From NCBI GenBank assembly GCA_934746785.1, contig CAKVFO010000027.1, positions 1 to 27,533 on the forward strand: DNA of 27,533 nt, in the 5' to 3' direction. The first letter of the stretch is position 1; each line of letters starts with the position of its first letter. The notes beneath the pieces are model-generated. The model was given only the letters and a program-made list of their open reading frames with translations, ran no database searches and was not told the origin of the DNA. This document shows positions 1-7,862 of the stretch, in pieces. The position numbers and the translations under genes were made by a program. The stretch comes from an uncultured Clostridium sp. (lineage in GTDB: Bacteria; Bacillota; Clostridia; Clostridiales; Clostridiaceae).

Positions 1-208
1 AGAAAGTATATTTCTCTTGGGAGTTTTTCTGTTTTGAATGTGGACTTAGAATGCAGGAGTGAGATTTTTTCTTATAGGAAGTATATTTCTCTTGGAAGGT
101 TTTCTGTATTGCAAGTGGATTTAGAATGCAGGAGTGAGATTTTTTCTTATAGGAAGTATATTTCTCTTGGAAGGTTTTCTGTATTGCAAGTGGACTTGGA
201 ATGCAGGA
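1..208. repeat. 75-bp tandem repeat array (about 2.8 copies, open at left edge)
   Basis: The stretch GTATATTTCTCTTGG recurs at 6, 81 and 156, an exact 75-bp period. Copies 2 and 3 are nearly identical and copy 1 is slightly diverged. Each unit also carries AGAATGCAGG. The array breaks off near 208, where the unit's GTGAGATTTTTT continuation is replaced by unrelated sequence. It probably extends beyond the left edge. No convincing coding potential was seen; a 63-codon reading frame across 121-312 is mostly repeat. Confidence 0.9.
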
Positions 209-276
209 TTTAAGGTTGAAGCTCTTAAAAGAGTTTCTTTGAATTTATGGGGTGCTGGGGCGGACAAGCCCTCCTC

Positions 277-360
277 ATAAAATTTGTAATTAAAATATAA
301 ATTCCATTCCAAATTCTAAGAGCCTGCGATTTAGAATTTGTTCCTTCATTCCTGCATTCT
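277..360. repeat. Direct repeat copy A with internal perfect hairpin
   Basis: This 84-bp segment is repeated 290 bp downstream (567-650) with only about two substitutions. Inside it CAAATTCTAA (310-319) and TTAGAATTTG (331-340) form a perfect 10-bp inverted repeat around an 11-nt loop. Stem and loop are identical in both copies. No T-tract follows, so it does not look like a terminator. Confidence 0.9.
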
Positions 361-728
361 AGAAAGACCCTGATTCCAAATAATCTCTCAAAAGAAATAC
401 ACCCCCATCCCCAAATACACTTCCTTCTGCATTTCTACATTCTAAAAAAACTTTGATTTCAGATAATCCTCCAAAAGAAATATCCTATCTTCCCCAAGTA
501 CACCCGCTTCTACATTTCCTTTCATCTAATCTCCACTTACTCCTCTACCAAATTCCAAAAACCATAATAAAATTTGTAATTAAAATATATATTCCATTCC
601 AAATTCTAAGAGCCTGCGATTTAGAATTTGCTCCTTCATTCCTGCATTCTGAAAAGTCTAGCATTTGAGATAGTCTCCCAAAAGAAATACACTTCCTTCC
701 CCAAGTACACCCACTTCTACATTCCGAC
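351..728. repeat. Diverged repeat units, inverted relative to the 1-208 array
   Basis: Three degenerate units starting near 351, 429 and 641 share a CTGCATTCT-like start and a CAAAAGAAATACAC-like segment about 32 nt later. The minus strand of the 75-bp array at 1-208 has the same two blocks at the same spacing, so these are relatives of that array in opposite orientation. The last unit ends at the stop codon of the DegV gene. I see no gene in 1-729. Confidence 0.7.
567..650. repeat. Direct repeat copy B with internal perfect hairpin
   Basis: Second copy of the 84-bp segment at 277-360. The same inverted repeat lies at 600-609 and 621-630 with an identical loop. Similarity continues more weakly on the right (651 to about 713 against 361 to about 423), so the duplicated unit may be longer than the conserved core. 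Confidence 0.9.
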
Positions 729-729
729 T

Positions 730-1578
730 TTACTCAGTATAATAAGCAATTCCTATGCTTCCAGGCCCTACATGGAGCCCAATTACAGGTCCTATTTTTT
801 CAACATGTACTTCAACATTTAGCTTTTCCCTTAAAAGTTCTGCTAAAGCATTTCCTTCATCTACACAATTAATATGATGAACTGTAATTCCTTTAATTCT
901 CTTATTTTTAGAATCCTCTAACACCTTATTAACCATGGCATTTACTGCTCTTTTCTTAGTTCTAACTTTATCAAAAACAGTTGTAACTCCCTCTTCTACA
1001 GTTAAAATAGGCTTTATTTGTAGAATAGATCCTAAAAGTGCTGATGCTCCCCCTATTCTTCCACCCTTTTTAAGGTACATAAGAGACTCTGGTGAAAATA
1101 AAAATCTACTATTATCTATTACATGTAAAACTATGTCTTTAATCTCATCTAAAGACTTACCTTCCTTTGCAGCCTTTGCAGCTTCTAAAACTGCATACCC
1201 CATCTGCATACAGTTAGATTTAGAATCAATAATTTCAATTTCTCTTTCTGGATACTTTTCAAGCATCATCTCTTTTATCAAATGTGCACTTGAAAATGTA
1301 CCACTCATTTTAGATGATAAAAATATAGATATAATATCATATCCTTCACTTAAATTTTTCTCAAAAACCTTCATCATATCATCTAAAGCTGGTTGAGAGG
1401 ATGTTGGTATTTCCTTTGCTTTATCCATATCCTCATAAAACTTTTTATTATCTAATTCTACTTCCTTATAACTTTTTCCATCTAAAATTATGTTTAAAGA
1501 TACAACTTCTATTTCATATTCTTCTTTTATTCTATCTGGTAAATTACTTGTGCTATCAGTTATAATCTTTACTGTCAT
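730..1578 (-). CDS. DegV family protein (fatty-acid-binding, FakB-like)
   Basis: A 282-residue protein, the usual DegV length. Members bind a long-chain fatty acid in a buried pocket; those of the FakB type present it to the kinase FakA so that exogenous fatty acids enter phospholipid synthesis. Visible family features are the N-terminal TDSTSNLP motif (about residues 7-14), the TSSQP segment near 58-62, SSKMSGTFSSA near 87-97, the KKGGRIGG stretch followed by a hydrophobic LLGSILQIKP segment near 170-190, and a C-terminal HVGPGSIG motif. The ATG at 1578 gives a canonical N-terminus, but the Shine-Dalgarno is weak (AACGGAAA). It lies downstream of the histidine kinase and a broken small ORF in the same orientation and may share their transcript. 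No fakA is in the window, so the link to fatty-acid phosphorylation is by family only. Confidence 0.93.
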   Translation of the reverse strand: MTVKIITDSTSNLPDRIKEEYEIEVVSLNIILDGKSYKEVELDNKKFYEDMDKAKEIPTSSQPALDDMMKVFEKNLSEGYDIISIFLSSKMSGTFSSAHLIKEMMLEKYPEREIEIIDSKSNCMQMGYAVLEAAKAAKEGKSLDEIKDIVLHVIDNSRFLFSPESLMYLKKGGRIGGASALLGSILQIKPILTVEEGVTTVFDKVRTKKRAVNAMVNKVLEDSKNKRIKGITVHHINCVDEGNALAELLREKLNVEVHVEKIGPVIGLHVGPGSIGIAYYTE

Positions 1579-1599
1579 TTATTTTCCGTTGCCAAAACC

Positions 1600-1792
1600 T
1601 TATAAAATTTCATGAAACTTGTTTAATTCCTTATTCAACCTTATATTAGATAATCCACGGTTAATAAGTTTAATCTGCTTTTCAAGTTTTGCAATGTTCT
1701 TAGTTTTGACATACTCCTTTCCTTTTTATTTCATATTTACGTGAACATTGTCTTTCCAACGCTTTATTACTACGCCCCTTTAAATATAGCAT
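1600..1792 (-). pseudogene. Small basic ORF apparently broken by a frameshift
   Basis: Four bases past the kinase stop codon an ATG at 1792 opens a frame with a Lys/Arg-rich start (MLYLKGRSNKALERQ...) that stops after about 30 codons. A second frame, offset by one base and overlapping its end, reads on through KNIAKLEKQIKLINRG and ends at 1600 with ...NKFHEIL. Joined, they would make a roughly 60-residue basic, helix-rich protein with plausible composition throughout. I do not recognise the family. A one-base indel near 1700-1715 would explain the split. It could instead be non-coding spacer, or a separate short ORF beginning at the ATG after GGAAAGGAGT near 1712. Confidence 0.35.
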
Positions 1793-1795
1793 AAA

Positions 1796-3331
1796 CTAAT
1801 CATATATATCCGCAAATTCTATTTTCCAGCTCTTGCTTTCATCTAAATGAATTTCTGAAGACTTATCATCTTTATCCAAAACAATTATTGGAAGATAAAA
1901 AGAAACAGTAGTTCCTTTTCCTTCTTCACTTTCAATATATATATCCCCATCATGTAGTTCAACTAAAGATTTAACTAATGACAATCCTATACCGCTTCCT
2001 TCAACCTTTCTAGTCAAGGTATCATCTACCTGTTTAAACTTTTCAAATATAGTTTCTAAATTTTCTTTAGGAATTCCTATACCAGTATCTTTTACTGAAA
2101 TAACAACACAGTTATTTTCCACAATTAATCTAATTAATATTTTACCTCTACCATCTATATATTTTATAGAATTTGATATTATGTTTAAAATTATTCTTTC
2201 AATTTTGTCTTTGTCACAAGCAGTTATTACTTCTTCACATGCTGGATCAAATATAAGATCTATCCCCTTTGACTTCACATACTGAGAAATAGAATCTACT
2301 ATATCATCTATTAAACTAACAATATTACAATTAGTTTTATGTAAACTATATAAACCTGAATCAATCTTAGTCATATCTATTATATTATTAGACAATCTTA
2401 AAAGTCTAAAGGAATTTTGCTTTATTCCCTCAATATATTTTTCAAATTTCTCTTCTGGATCTACTTTTGTCACCTTTTCCTTTATACTAAAATCCATCAG
2501 CTGAATTAATGATAATATAATGTTTAATGGCGTTTTAAATTCATGTGATATGTTTGCAAAAAAATCATTTCTTACATTTTCAAGTTCTTTAAGTTTCTCA
2601 TATCTAAGACGTTCTTTTTCAATCTTCTTCTCTTCTGTTATATCTTTAGATGTATTTATAAAAACTTTTCTATTTTTATCATAAATACTACTTGTAGCAA
2701 TCCAAAACCATTTGCTTTTTTTACTTTTAAATCTACCAACAGTCCGAATAACTTCTCCAGTATCTCGTGCCTTTCTAAACTTTTCTTTTAAGTCTTTAAT
2801 ATCCTCTGGATGTACAATTTGATACCATGAAGCACCTTGAAAATCTTCTATAGACCAATTAAGGTTACTTTTCCATCCAACACTTACCTTTTTAAATCTG
2901 CCTTTATTATCTACAATAGTCATACAATCAGCTGCTGTAGATAAAAATCCTTCTAGTTCATCTTCCGTCTCTCTATTTTTTTTCAATTCATAATAAAGTT
3001 TTTCTGATAGTTTTTTCATATCTATTTCTTCTATTTTAAATATAAAAGAAAATACCTCTTTACCTTTCCACTTAAAAGATATAAACTTCCCCTCAACAAG
3101 TAGCTTTTCTTGAAATCTATTTAATACTTCATATTTTGATATTATATCCGTATCTATTTTAAAACTGCAATTCATAATAATATTAAACATATTTTTCCCT
3201 AGTAATTCTTTTTCTGAATACTTTAAAAACTTCAGTGCACCTTTATTGCAAAATAGCATTTTTCCGTTGCAGTCTATTATTATAATTCCCTCTTCAATAT
3301 TATTTAATATCTGCTCCATCTTTTTCTCCAT
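1796..3331 (-). CDS. PAS-domain sensor histidine kinase (orphan)
   Basis: About 511 residues if started at ATG 3331. Two PAS-like domains come first (roughly residues 5-105 and 125-235, the second ending in the typical D-I-T-E-E linker). A HisKA dimerisation domain follows with the phosphoacceptor motif NISHEFKTP (His263), then a HATPase domain with N-box NIISNS, G1 DTGIGI (about 415) and G2 GSGIGL (about 445). No membrane segment is visible, so it is probably a cytosolic sensor. No response regulator is adjacent. The longest frame begins at a TTG (3349) with no ribosome-binding site. ATG 3331 follows AAAAAGGAT at 4 nt, and ATG 3319 follows GGAG at 6 nt; 3331 was chosen because it also fits the predicted transcript start. 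Clostridial orphan kinases of this layout often act in sporulation or stress signalling, but nothing here fixes the signal. Confidence 0.92.
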   Translation of the reverse strand: MEKKMEQILNNIEEGIIIIDCNGKMLFCNKGALKFLKYSEKELLGKNMFNIIMNCSFKIDTDIISKYEVLNRFQEKLLVEGKFISFKWKGKEVFSFIFKIEEIDMKKLSEKLYYELKKNRETEDELEGFLSTAADCMTIVDNKGRFKKVSVGWKSNLNWSIEDFQGASWYQIVHPEDIKDLKEKFRKARDTGEVIRTVGRFKSKKSKWFWIATSSIYDKNRKVFINTSKDITEEKKIEKERLRYEKLKELENVRNDFFANISHEFKTPLNIILSLIQLMDFSIKEKVTKVDPEEKFEKYIEGIKQNSFRLLRLSNNIIDMTKIDSGLYSLHKTNCNIVSLIDDIVDSISQYVKSKGIDLIFDPACEEVITACDKDKIERIILNIISNSIKYIDGRGKILIRLIVENNCVVISVKDTGIGIPKENLETIFEKFKQVDDTLTRKVEGSGIGLSLVKSLVELHDGDIYIESEEGKGTTVSFYLPIIVLDKDDKSSEIHLDESKSWKIEFADIYD

Positions 3332-3360
3332 TTTATCCTTTTTATTCAATAAATGTTTAC

Positions 3361-3389
3361 AATATATATATTACTAACATTTTTGTAAA
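3361..3389 (-). promoter_or_regulatory. Promoter of the histidine kinase, overlapping an inverted repeat
   Basis: On the minus strand TTTACA (3389-3384), a 17-bp spacer and TATATT (3366-3361) form a sigma-A-like promoter that would start about 20 nt upstream of ATG 3331. An inverted repeat TGTTTAC (3354-3360) / GTAAACA (3385-3391) brackets it, covering the -35 and the start site. Confidence 0.55.
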
Positions 3390-3453
3390 CAATCAATTAT
3401 TTACCGAATTTTTATACAATTATTCCATAAATTATCTATTTATAATCTTTTTC

Positions 3454-3482
3454 TTTAAAAAAGATACAACATAAGTTATAAT
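3454..3482 (+). promoter_or_regulatory. Possible promoter of the AI-2E family permease
   Basis: TATAAT at 3477-3482 is preceded by a poor -35 (TTTAAA, 3454-3459) at 17 bp. The implied start lies about 18 nt before the GTG start codon. Confidence 0.4.
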
Positions 3483-3506
3483 TCTATATAAAAAGGAGGT
3501 AATATT

Positions 3507-4679
3507 GTGAAGTTTAAAATTGATAAAAACCTTTTTAAAATATCTTCTTATGTGACTTTTACTGCTATAACTATCTATATTGCCTTTCAAATAATATCTA
3601 ATATAGGTGGTATTTTAAATTACATATTTAAGGTATTCTACAAAACTTACATCTTATTAAAGCCATTAATATTTGCTTCTATAATTGCTTATCTATTTTA
3701 TCCATTAACAAGAACAATAGAAAAGTTTTTAGAAAAAAATAAATTATATTCTGTAAAAAAACAATCTAACAGACGTATTATCTCTATCGTGCTTTCCTAT
3801 CTATTCATAATAGGAATCATAATAGGATTAATCTGTGGTATATACTTTATGATTGGAGGCCAGCTTTCTCAAAGCACTTCTTTAGCTAATATAATAGAAT
3901 ATATTGAAAATTATGCAACTGACAACACCTTCGATATTGCATCAGTTACGCAGTCTATTGAGAGTAATTTTAATTTACCTTTTATGGATAAATTAACTCC
4001 TTACATTATAGATTTTATAACTAATGCTCAAAACTATATAATTGAAAATATAGGTTCACTTAGTTCTTCTATAATGAGTATTGGCAGCAGCATAGCTTCA
4101 TTTTTTATTGCTATCATAATTAGTATATATTTATTAAAGGATTCTGAATATTTCTTAGGATTATTTAAAAAACTATATTATATAATTTTTAGAGACAGCA
4201 AAGCTGGGCAATATACAACTGATTTCTTTTTAATCATTCATGATTCCTTTTCGAAATTTATTAGAGGCCAGCTTTTAGAAGCATGCTTTGTTGGTATTCT
4301 ATCAGCTATTGCTTTAACTATAGCAGGAATTCAATATGCTCCTGTCATAGGATTAATTTCAGGAATATGTAATATGATTCCTTATGTTGGACCAATTGCC
4401 GGTACTATATTAGCTGCACTTATGGCACTTTTGAGCGGCAACTTTATGAAAATAATTTATGCAGTTATTTCTATGATTATAGTACAACAAATAGATAATC
4501 ATCTTTTAGCACCTAAAATTGTTGGTGACAGCGTTGGATTACATGCAGTTTTTACAATGATTGCTATTATTGCTGGTGCTAATGTTGGAGGACTATTTGG
4601 AATGCTTTTAGCCGTACCTTTAGCAGCATCATTTAGAATAATATTTAACCTATGGTATGACAAAAACTTTAAAAAATAA
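3507..4679 (+). CDS. AI-2E family transporter (PF01594-type permease)
   Basis: A 390-residue polytopic membrane protein of the AI-2E/PerM family. These are homo-oligomeric permeases; some export autoinducer-2 and others are Na+(Li+)/H+ antiporters, so the substrate is open. Hydrophobic segments occur near residues 14-33, 48-65, 90-115, 185-208, 250-275, 280-305, 310-325 and 345-380. The C-terminal family signature is clear: APKIVGDSVGLHAV, followed by a glycine-rich helix ending in LLAVPLAA. The GTG start has an excellent Shine-Dalgarno (AAAGGAGGT, 6-nt spacing). It is monocistronic, with a hairpin right after the stop. No luxS is in the window to support an AI-2 role. Confidence 0.92.
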   Translation: MKFKIDKNLFKISSYVTFTAITIYIAFQIISNIGGILNYIFKVFYKTYILLKPLIFASIIAYLFYPLTRTIEKFLEKNKLYSVKKQSNRRIISIVLSYLFIIGIIIGLICGIYFMIGGQLSQSTSLANIIEYIENYATDNTFDIASVTQSIESNFNLPFMDKLTPYIIDFITNAQNYIIENIGSLSSSIMSIGSSIASFFIAIIISIYLLKDSEYFLGLFKKLYYIIFRDSKAGQYTTDFFLIIHDSFSKFIRGQLLEACFVGILSAIALTIAGIQYAPVIGLISGICNMIPYVGPIAGTILAALMALLSGNFMKIIYAVISMIIVQQIDNHLLAPKIVGDSVGLHAVFTMIAIIAGANVGGLFGMLLAVPLAASFRIIFNLWYDKNFKK

Positions 4680-4683
4680 AATG

Positions 4684-4755
4684 AAGAGGCTTATAGCAAA
4701 ATTTTCAACCTCCCCAAGGCAAATTAGTCGGTTAAAAATTTTCTATAAACCTCTT
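4684..4755. terminator. Long hairpin between convergent genes, probable bidirectional terminator
   Basis: Arms 4684-4710 and 4730-4755 pair over about 26 positions with a few mismatches around a 19-nt loop (outer AAGAGG/CCTCTT, inner AACC/GGTT). The minus-strand side is followed by a T-rich run (ATTTTATTTTTT). It sits between the stops of the permease (plus) and the ATPase gene (minus), so it can serve both. Confidence 0.7.
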
Positions 4756-4788
4756 TAAATTATTATTTGTTCCAATTCAATAATATTT

Positions 4789-6822
4789 TTACACATTATA
4801 TGAATATAGATACTGTGCTTTTATCAGCTCATCATTAAGTTGCTGTAAGAACTTAACATCATCTTCATTTATAATAAAATCGCCATTGATGCCCTTTGGA
4901 CTTATCTCATCTTCACTCTCTTGGATTTTTAAATCAATAAATAAATTATTTTCTTCTAATATCTCCTTAAGATATCTTACAGTTTCAAAAAAGTACTTAT
5001 CCTCTGCAATCTTCTTACTCTTTAAATTTCTTCCTAGCGCCTCTAAAGCATTTATCCAATAATCTATATTTATAATATGCATTAAAATTGGATGCCATCT
5101 TTCTTGCTTATGTTCATTCATTAAACTATAAGATAAAATATTTAAAAATTTAAAATTATAATATTTCTGATTATATATATCTTCCTCATTAAAAAGATTA
5201 ACTTCATCATATAAAAATGTTGAATAATAATTATTATAATCATAGCTAGGCTGTAATATTGAAATAAAAAGTTCTTTTCTATATCCAAAGAAATGTTTCA
5301 AATCTTCTGCCGACTTCTTACCTCCAACCTCTATTAAATTATTAAATTTATCAATATTAAATATAAACTTAAAGTAATCTCCAAAATAATCTTTTCCAAT
5401 AATTTTTATAACTTCTTCTGAATCTTTATCATATTCTAAAATAAGCCTTACTGTGTATAGACACTTTAATAATTCTATAAAATGTATATCTACTTCACTT
5501 GTCTTATACATTTTTAAAACTTCAATACAAGTTATTATATCTCCAATAGAGACCTTTTCCTTCTTTATTTTAAACATATTGCTTACAATATAAGTATACA
5601 CATCATCTATTTCTTCAGACAGATTACCCTTCCTTTTCTTTTGTATAATTAAATTACTTAACTTTATAAATAAATATTTATTCAATTCACTTATATCTAT
5701 TTTTAAAATTTCTTTTAATATAACAACATGCTTTCCTCCTAAAGGTATTTTAGTAACTAATCTTTCCAAATACTTTAAAATTACATATTCATTATCCTTA
5801 GCTTGTCCATCAATAGAATTTATAAAACTAATTAAGTCAACAATATTCTTCACATTAGTCCCAATCAATACTTTAAATGTATCTAAAGTGTAAATACAAT
5901 AATTAAACTTCTTTATTAAAATTTCCTTTATTTTTTGAAAAATATTATTTCCTCTACTAATAGGAATATTGTTGAAATTTTTATAATCTATATCTAACTT
6001 TACAGATAATAAATCTATTGGTTCAATATAAATTCTACTTGAATAAGTACCTATACCATCAATATTTAGCATTCTATCATCTATAATATCTTTATCTAAT
6101 GCAGCTAATATAATTACATTCTTACAATTAAAATATTTTCTAAGATCACATATAACTTTTTCAATATCTTTTAACCCACTAAAATTATCTATAGGTATAA
6201 TTAAATAATCCTTCTTAGAACAATTTAAATATATTCTTATAAGCTCACATATATTTTCCTTTATAATAAAACTATTATTCATTTCAAATATATTTGTACA
6301 ATCTAAGTCATCTTCATCAAGTTGTTTAAAAAGTTTTGAAAATATATCTTCTAATTCTTTTCTCAAAGTATGATTAAAATTATTCATCCTCTTTAAAAAA
6401 GATTTATATATATTATATAGTATTATAGATAAAATCGAATTATTTTCATCCTTATAATTTAAATCAATAATATTTAAAACCTCAAAATCCTCTTTTTCTA
6501 TATCTTGTTTATCATTTAAATATCTATATTCTTTATCCTTTAAAGAGTTAATAAAATTTCTTAAAATAGTAGTTTTTCCAGCTCCCTTTTCTCCTATAAA
6601 AGTTATTATATTATTAACTTCATTAAAAAATTTAGGTGTATTTATTATATCTATAATAGCTTTCGCCGCTTTTATATATTGCTCCTTAAAAATCGAAGTT
6701 TCTATCTCATCTTTTATCTCCATCTTGCTATTAAAAGTTGACGCTTTATCAATTTTTAAAATTTTTAACTCTGGATTATTAATTTTTAATTTATCCTTTC
6801 CTACATTCAAACTTTCACTCAT
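4789..6822 (-). CDS. Uncharacterised large P-loop ATPase
   Basis: A 677-residue protein I cannot assign to a named family. Residues 77-85 are a clear Walker A (GEKGAGKTT). YLIIPIDNF at 206-214 looks like a Walker B strand ending in Asp, and VIILAAL at 236-242 may be the next core strand (sensor 1). This spacing resembles KAP/STAND/AAA-type ATPases that read D-[ND] rather than DE. The remaining 430 residues are rich in Lys, Ile, Leu and Asn and probably helical, as in STAND proteins, but no repeats or effector domain are visible. No membrane segment is evident. ATG 6822 has a perfect AGGAGG at 6 nt. It is a single-gene unit divergent from a coiled-coil protein. Candidate roles include defence-type NTPase or chromosome/cell-surface organisation; none is shown by the sequence. 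Confidence 0.85.
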   Translation of the reverse strand: MSESLNVGKDKLKINNPELKILKIDKASTFNSKMEIKDEIETSIFKEQYIKAAKAIIDIINTPKFFNEVNNIITFIGEKGAGKTTILRNFINSLKDKEYRYLNDKQDIEKEDFEVLNIIDLNYKDENNSILSIILYNIYKSFLKRMNNFNHTLRKELEDIFSKLFKQLDEDDLDCTNIFEMNNSFIIKENICELIRIYLNCSKKDYLIIPIDNFSGLKDIEKVICDLRKYFNCKNVIILAALDKDIIDDRMLNIDGIGTYSSRIYIEPIDLLSVKLDIDYKNFNNIPISRGNNIFQKIKEILIKKFNYCIYTLDTFKVLIGTNVKNIVDLISFINSIDGQAKDNEYVILKYLERLVTKIPLGGKHVVILKEILKIDISELNKYLFIKLSNLIIQKKRKGNLSEEIDDVYTYIVSNMFKIKKEKVSIGDIITCIEVLKMYKTSEVDIHFIELLKCLYTVRLILEYDKDSEEVIKIIGKDYFGDYFKFIFNIDKFNNLIEVGGKKSAEDLKHFFGYRKELFISILQPSYDYNNYYSTFLYDEVNLFNEEDIYNQKYYNFKFLNILSYSLMNEHKQERWHPILMHIINIDYWINALEALGRNLKSKKIAEDKYFFETVRYLKEILEENNLFIDLKIQESEDEISPKGINGDFIINEDDVKFLQQLNDELIKAQYLYSYNV

Positions 6823-6945
6823 GTAATTCCTCCTAAAAACTTCTATTTTATAAATTCTATATTATTGCATTTTATCCTTTATTTTATTTGAAATTTCTAT
6901 TACATTTTTGCAATTAAGATTTATACTTTTTAAATTTACATATTA

Positions 6946-6974
6946 TTGAAAATTTGCATTATAAAGAATATAAT
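6946..6974 (+). promoter_or_regulatory. Promoter of the coiled-coil protein gene
   Basis: TTGAAA (6946-6951), 17-bp spacer and TATAAT (6969-6974) make a near-consensus sigma-A promoter. The leader would be about 110 nt. The 270-bp divergent region 6823-7092 is otherwise almost pure A/T; I could not settle on a minus-strand promoter for the ATPase gene. Confidence 0.6.
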
Positions 6975-7092
6975 ATAGTTATTATAACTTACTGTTATTA
7001 AATTTAAATACTAAATCAATATTTTCTTTCAAAAAGCGTTTTAACTATAGGTTATATATAACAAATTAATTTTAAAAAGGAGAATATATATT

Positions 7093-7725
7093 ATGAAAAT
7101 TTCTTTCAATAATATTAATGTACCATTAGAAGCAAAGTACATTAATAAAACAGGCAATTCTAAATGCAGTTTAAAACAAAATAATAAACTTTTAGCAACT
7201 AATTCTAAAAACAAGAAAAATGCAGGAAGTAATGTAGCTGAAATAATAAAACGTAAACAACAGCTTAAACAAGAAATAATTGACTTACAAAAGAACCAGC
7301 AAGAATATGAACTTAAAATTGAAACTGAAATAGATGAAGCTGAAAAACAAATAGAAGAGTTAGAAAAAAATAAAAATAAAATTACTAAAAAGAATAAAAA
7401 TGATATTGACACTCTAAATAAATTTTCACGTAAGTTGAATAAAAAAAATAAAGATAAAGAAAATAAAACTGAAGATAATAATGAAAATACAAAGATGCTT
7501 CATAATTTAATTCATAATGTAAAGAGTAATTCCAAAGATCTTAAAGAAATTAACGAACAAATAAAAAATTTAAAAAAGGAGATAAAAAAATTAAAAGCTA
7601 ATTTGAAATCTTCTAAAGAGTCTACTCAGCAAGAGATTGAACGTATGCAAAAAGAAATTTATAATTTAAATAATACATCTACAGAAATTTATTCAGGAGG
7701 AAATATACTTAATGTATATCGATAG
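7093..7725 (+). CDS. Small lysine-rich coiled-coil protein, unknown function
   Basis: A 210-residue protein without signal peptide or membrane segment. After about 40 residues of low-complexity N-terminus, two stretches (roughly 48-120 and 135-195) have heptad-like spacing of Leu/Ile with many Lys, Glu, Asn and Gln, so an extended coiled coil is expected. It ends with a short glycine-containing tail. The start MKISFNN follows AAAAAGGAG at about 10 nt. The style recalls FlxA-like short coiled-coil proteins of clostridia, but I see no decisive motif. It is divergent from the P-loop ATPase gene, so shared control or a joint function is possible. An antisense frame over 7041-7412 is a shadow of the A-rich coding strand. 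Confidence 0.75.
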   Translation: MKISFNNINVPLEAKYINKTGNSKCSLKQNNKLLATNSKNKKNAGSNVAEIIKRKQQLKQEIIDLQKNQQEYELKIETEIDEAEKQIEELEKNKNKITKKNKNDIDTLNKFSRKLNKKNKDKENKTEDNNENTKMLHNLIHNVKSNSKDLKEINEQIKNLKKEIKKLKANLKSSKESTQQEIERMQKEIYNLNNTSTEIYSGGNILNVYR

Positions 7726-7792
7726 GGGGATGTAGATAGATTTGTTTTTAATTTCCTATACGTTAAAGAAAGCTGGTTCCAAATTCCAGCCC

Positions 7793-7840
7793 TCCAAAAA
7801 AGAAGAACCCATACCTAGAGCTGCTCCCCTAGATATAGGT
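7793..7840 (-). terminator. Terminator of the 5'-nucleotidase gene
   Basis: Arms 7829-7840 and 7807-7818 form a 12-bp stem, fully paired in the minus-strand RNA when G-U pairs are allowed, followed by TTCTTCTTTTTT (7806-7795). It lies about 20 nt past the nucleotidase stop. A second small GCTGG/CCAGC hairpin (7772-7790) follows and may add to termination from either side. Confidence 0.75.
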
Positions 7841-7862
7841 CCTTTATTAAAACCAACTATTT

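Noticed and set aside
1..208. CRISPR array
   Set aside because: The 75-bp units are contiguous and nearly identical along their full length; there are no variable spacers and no cas genes.
121..312. 63-codon minus-strand ORF across the repeats
   Set aside because: It mostly consists of repeat sequence, has no ribosome-binding site, and its frame is an incidental result of the 75-bp period being divisible by three.
453..822. Two short plus-strand ORFs (453-668, 628-822)
   Set aside because: They lie in repeats and antisense to degV, without ribosome-binding sites or protein-like composition.
935..1396. 153-codon ORF antisense to degV
   Set aside because: A shadow frame of a well-conserved gene, with low-complexity Ser/Ile/Leu composition.
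7041..7412. 123-codon minus-strand hydrophobic ORF
   Set aside because: It is antisense to the lysine-rich coiled-coil gene; the Phe/Leu/Ser content is the complement of AAA/GAA codons. The plus-strand gene has a promoter and ribosome-binding site.
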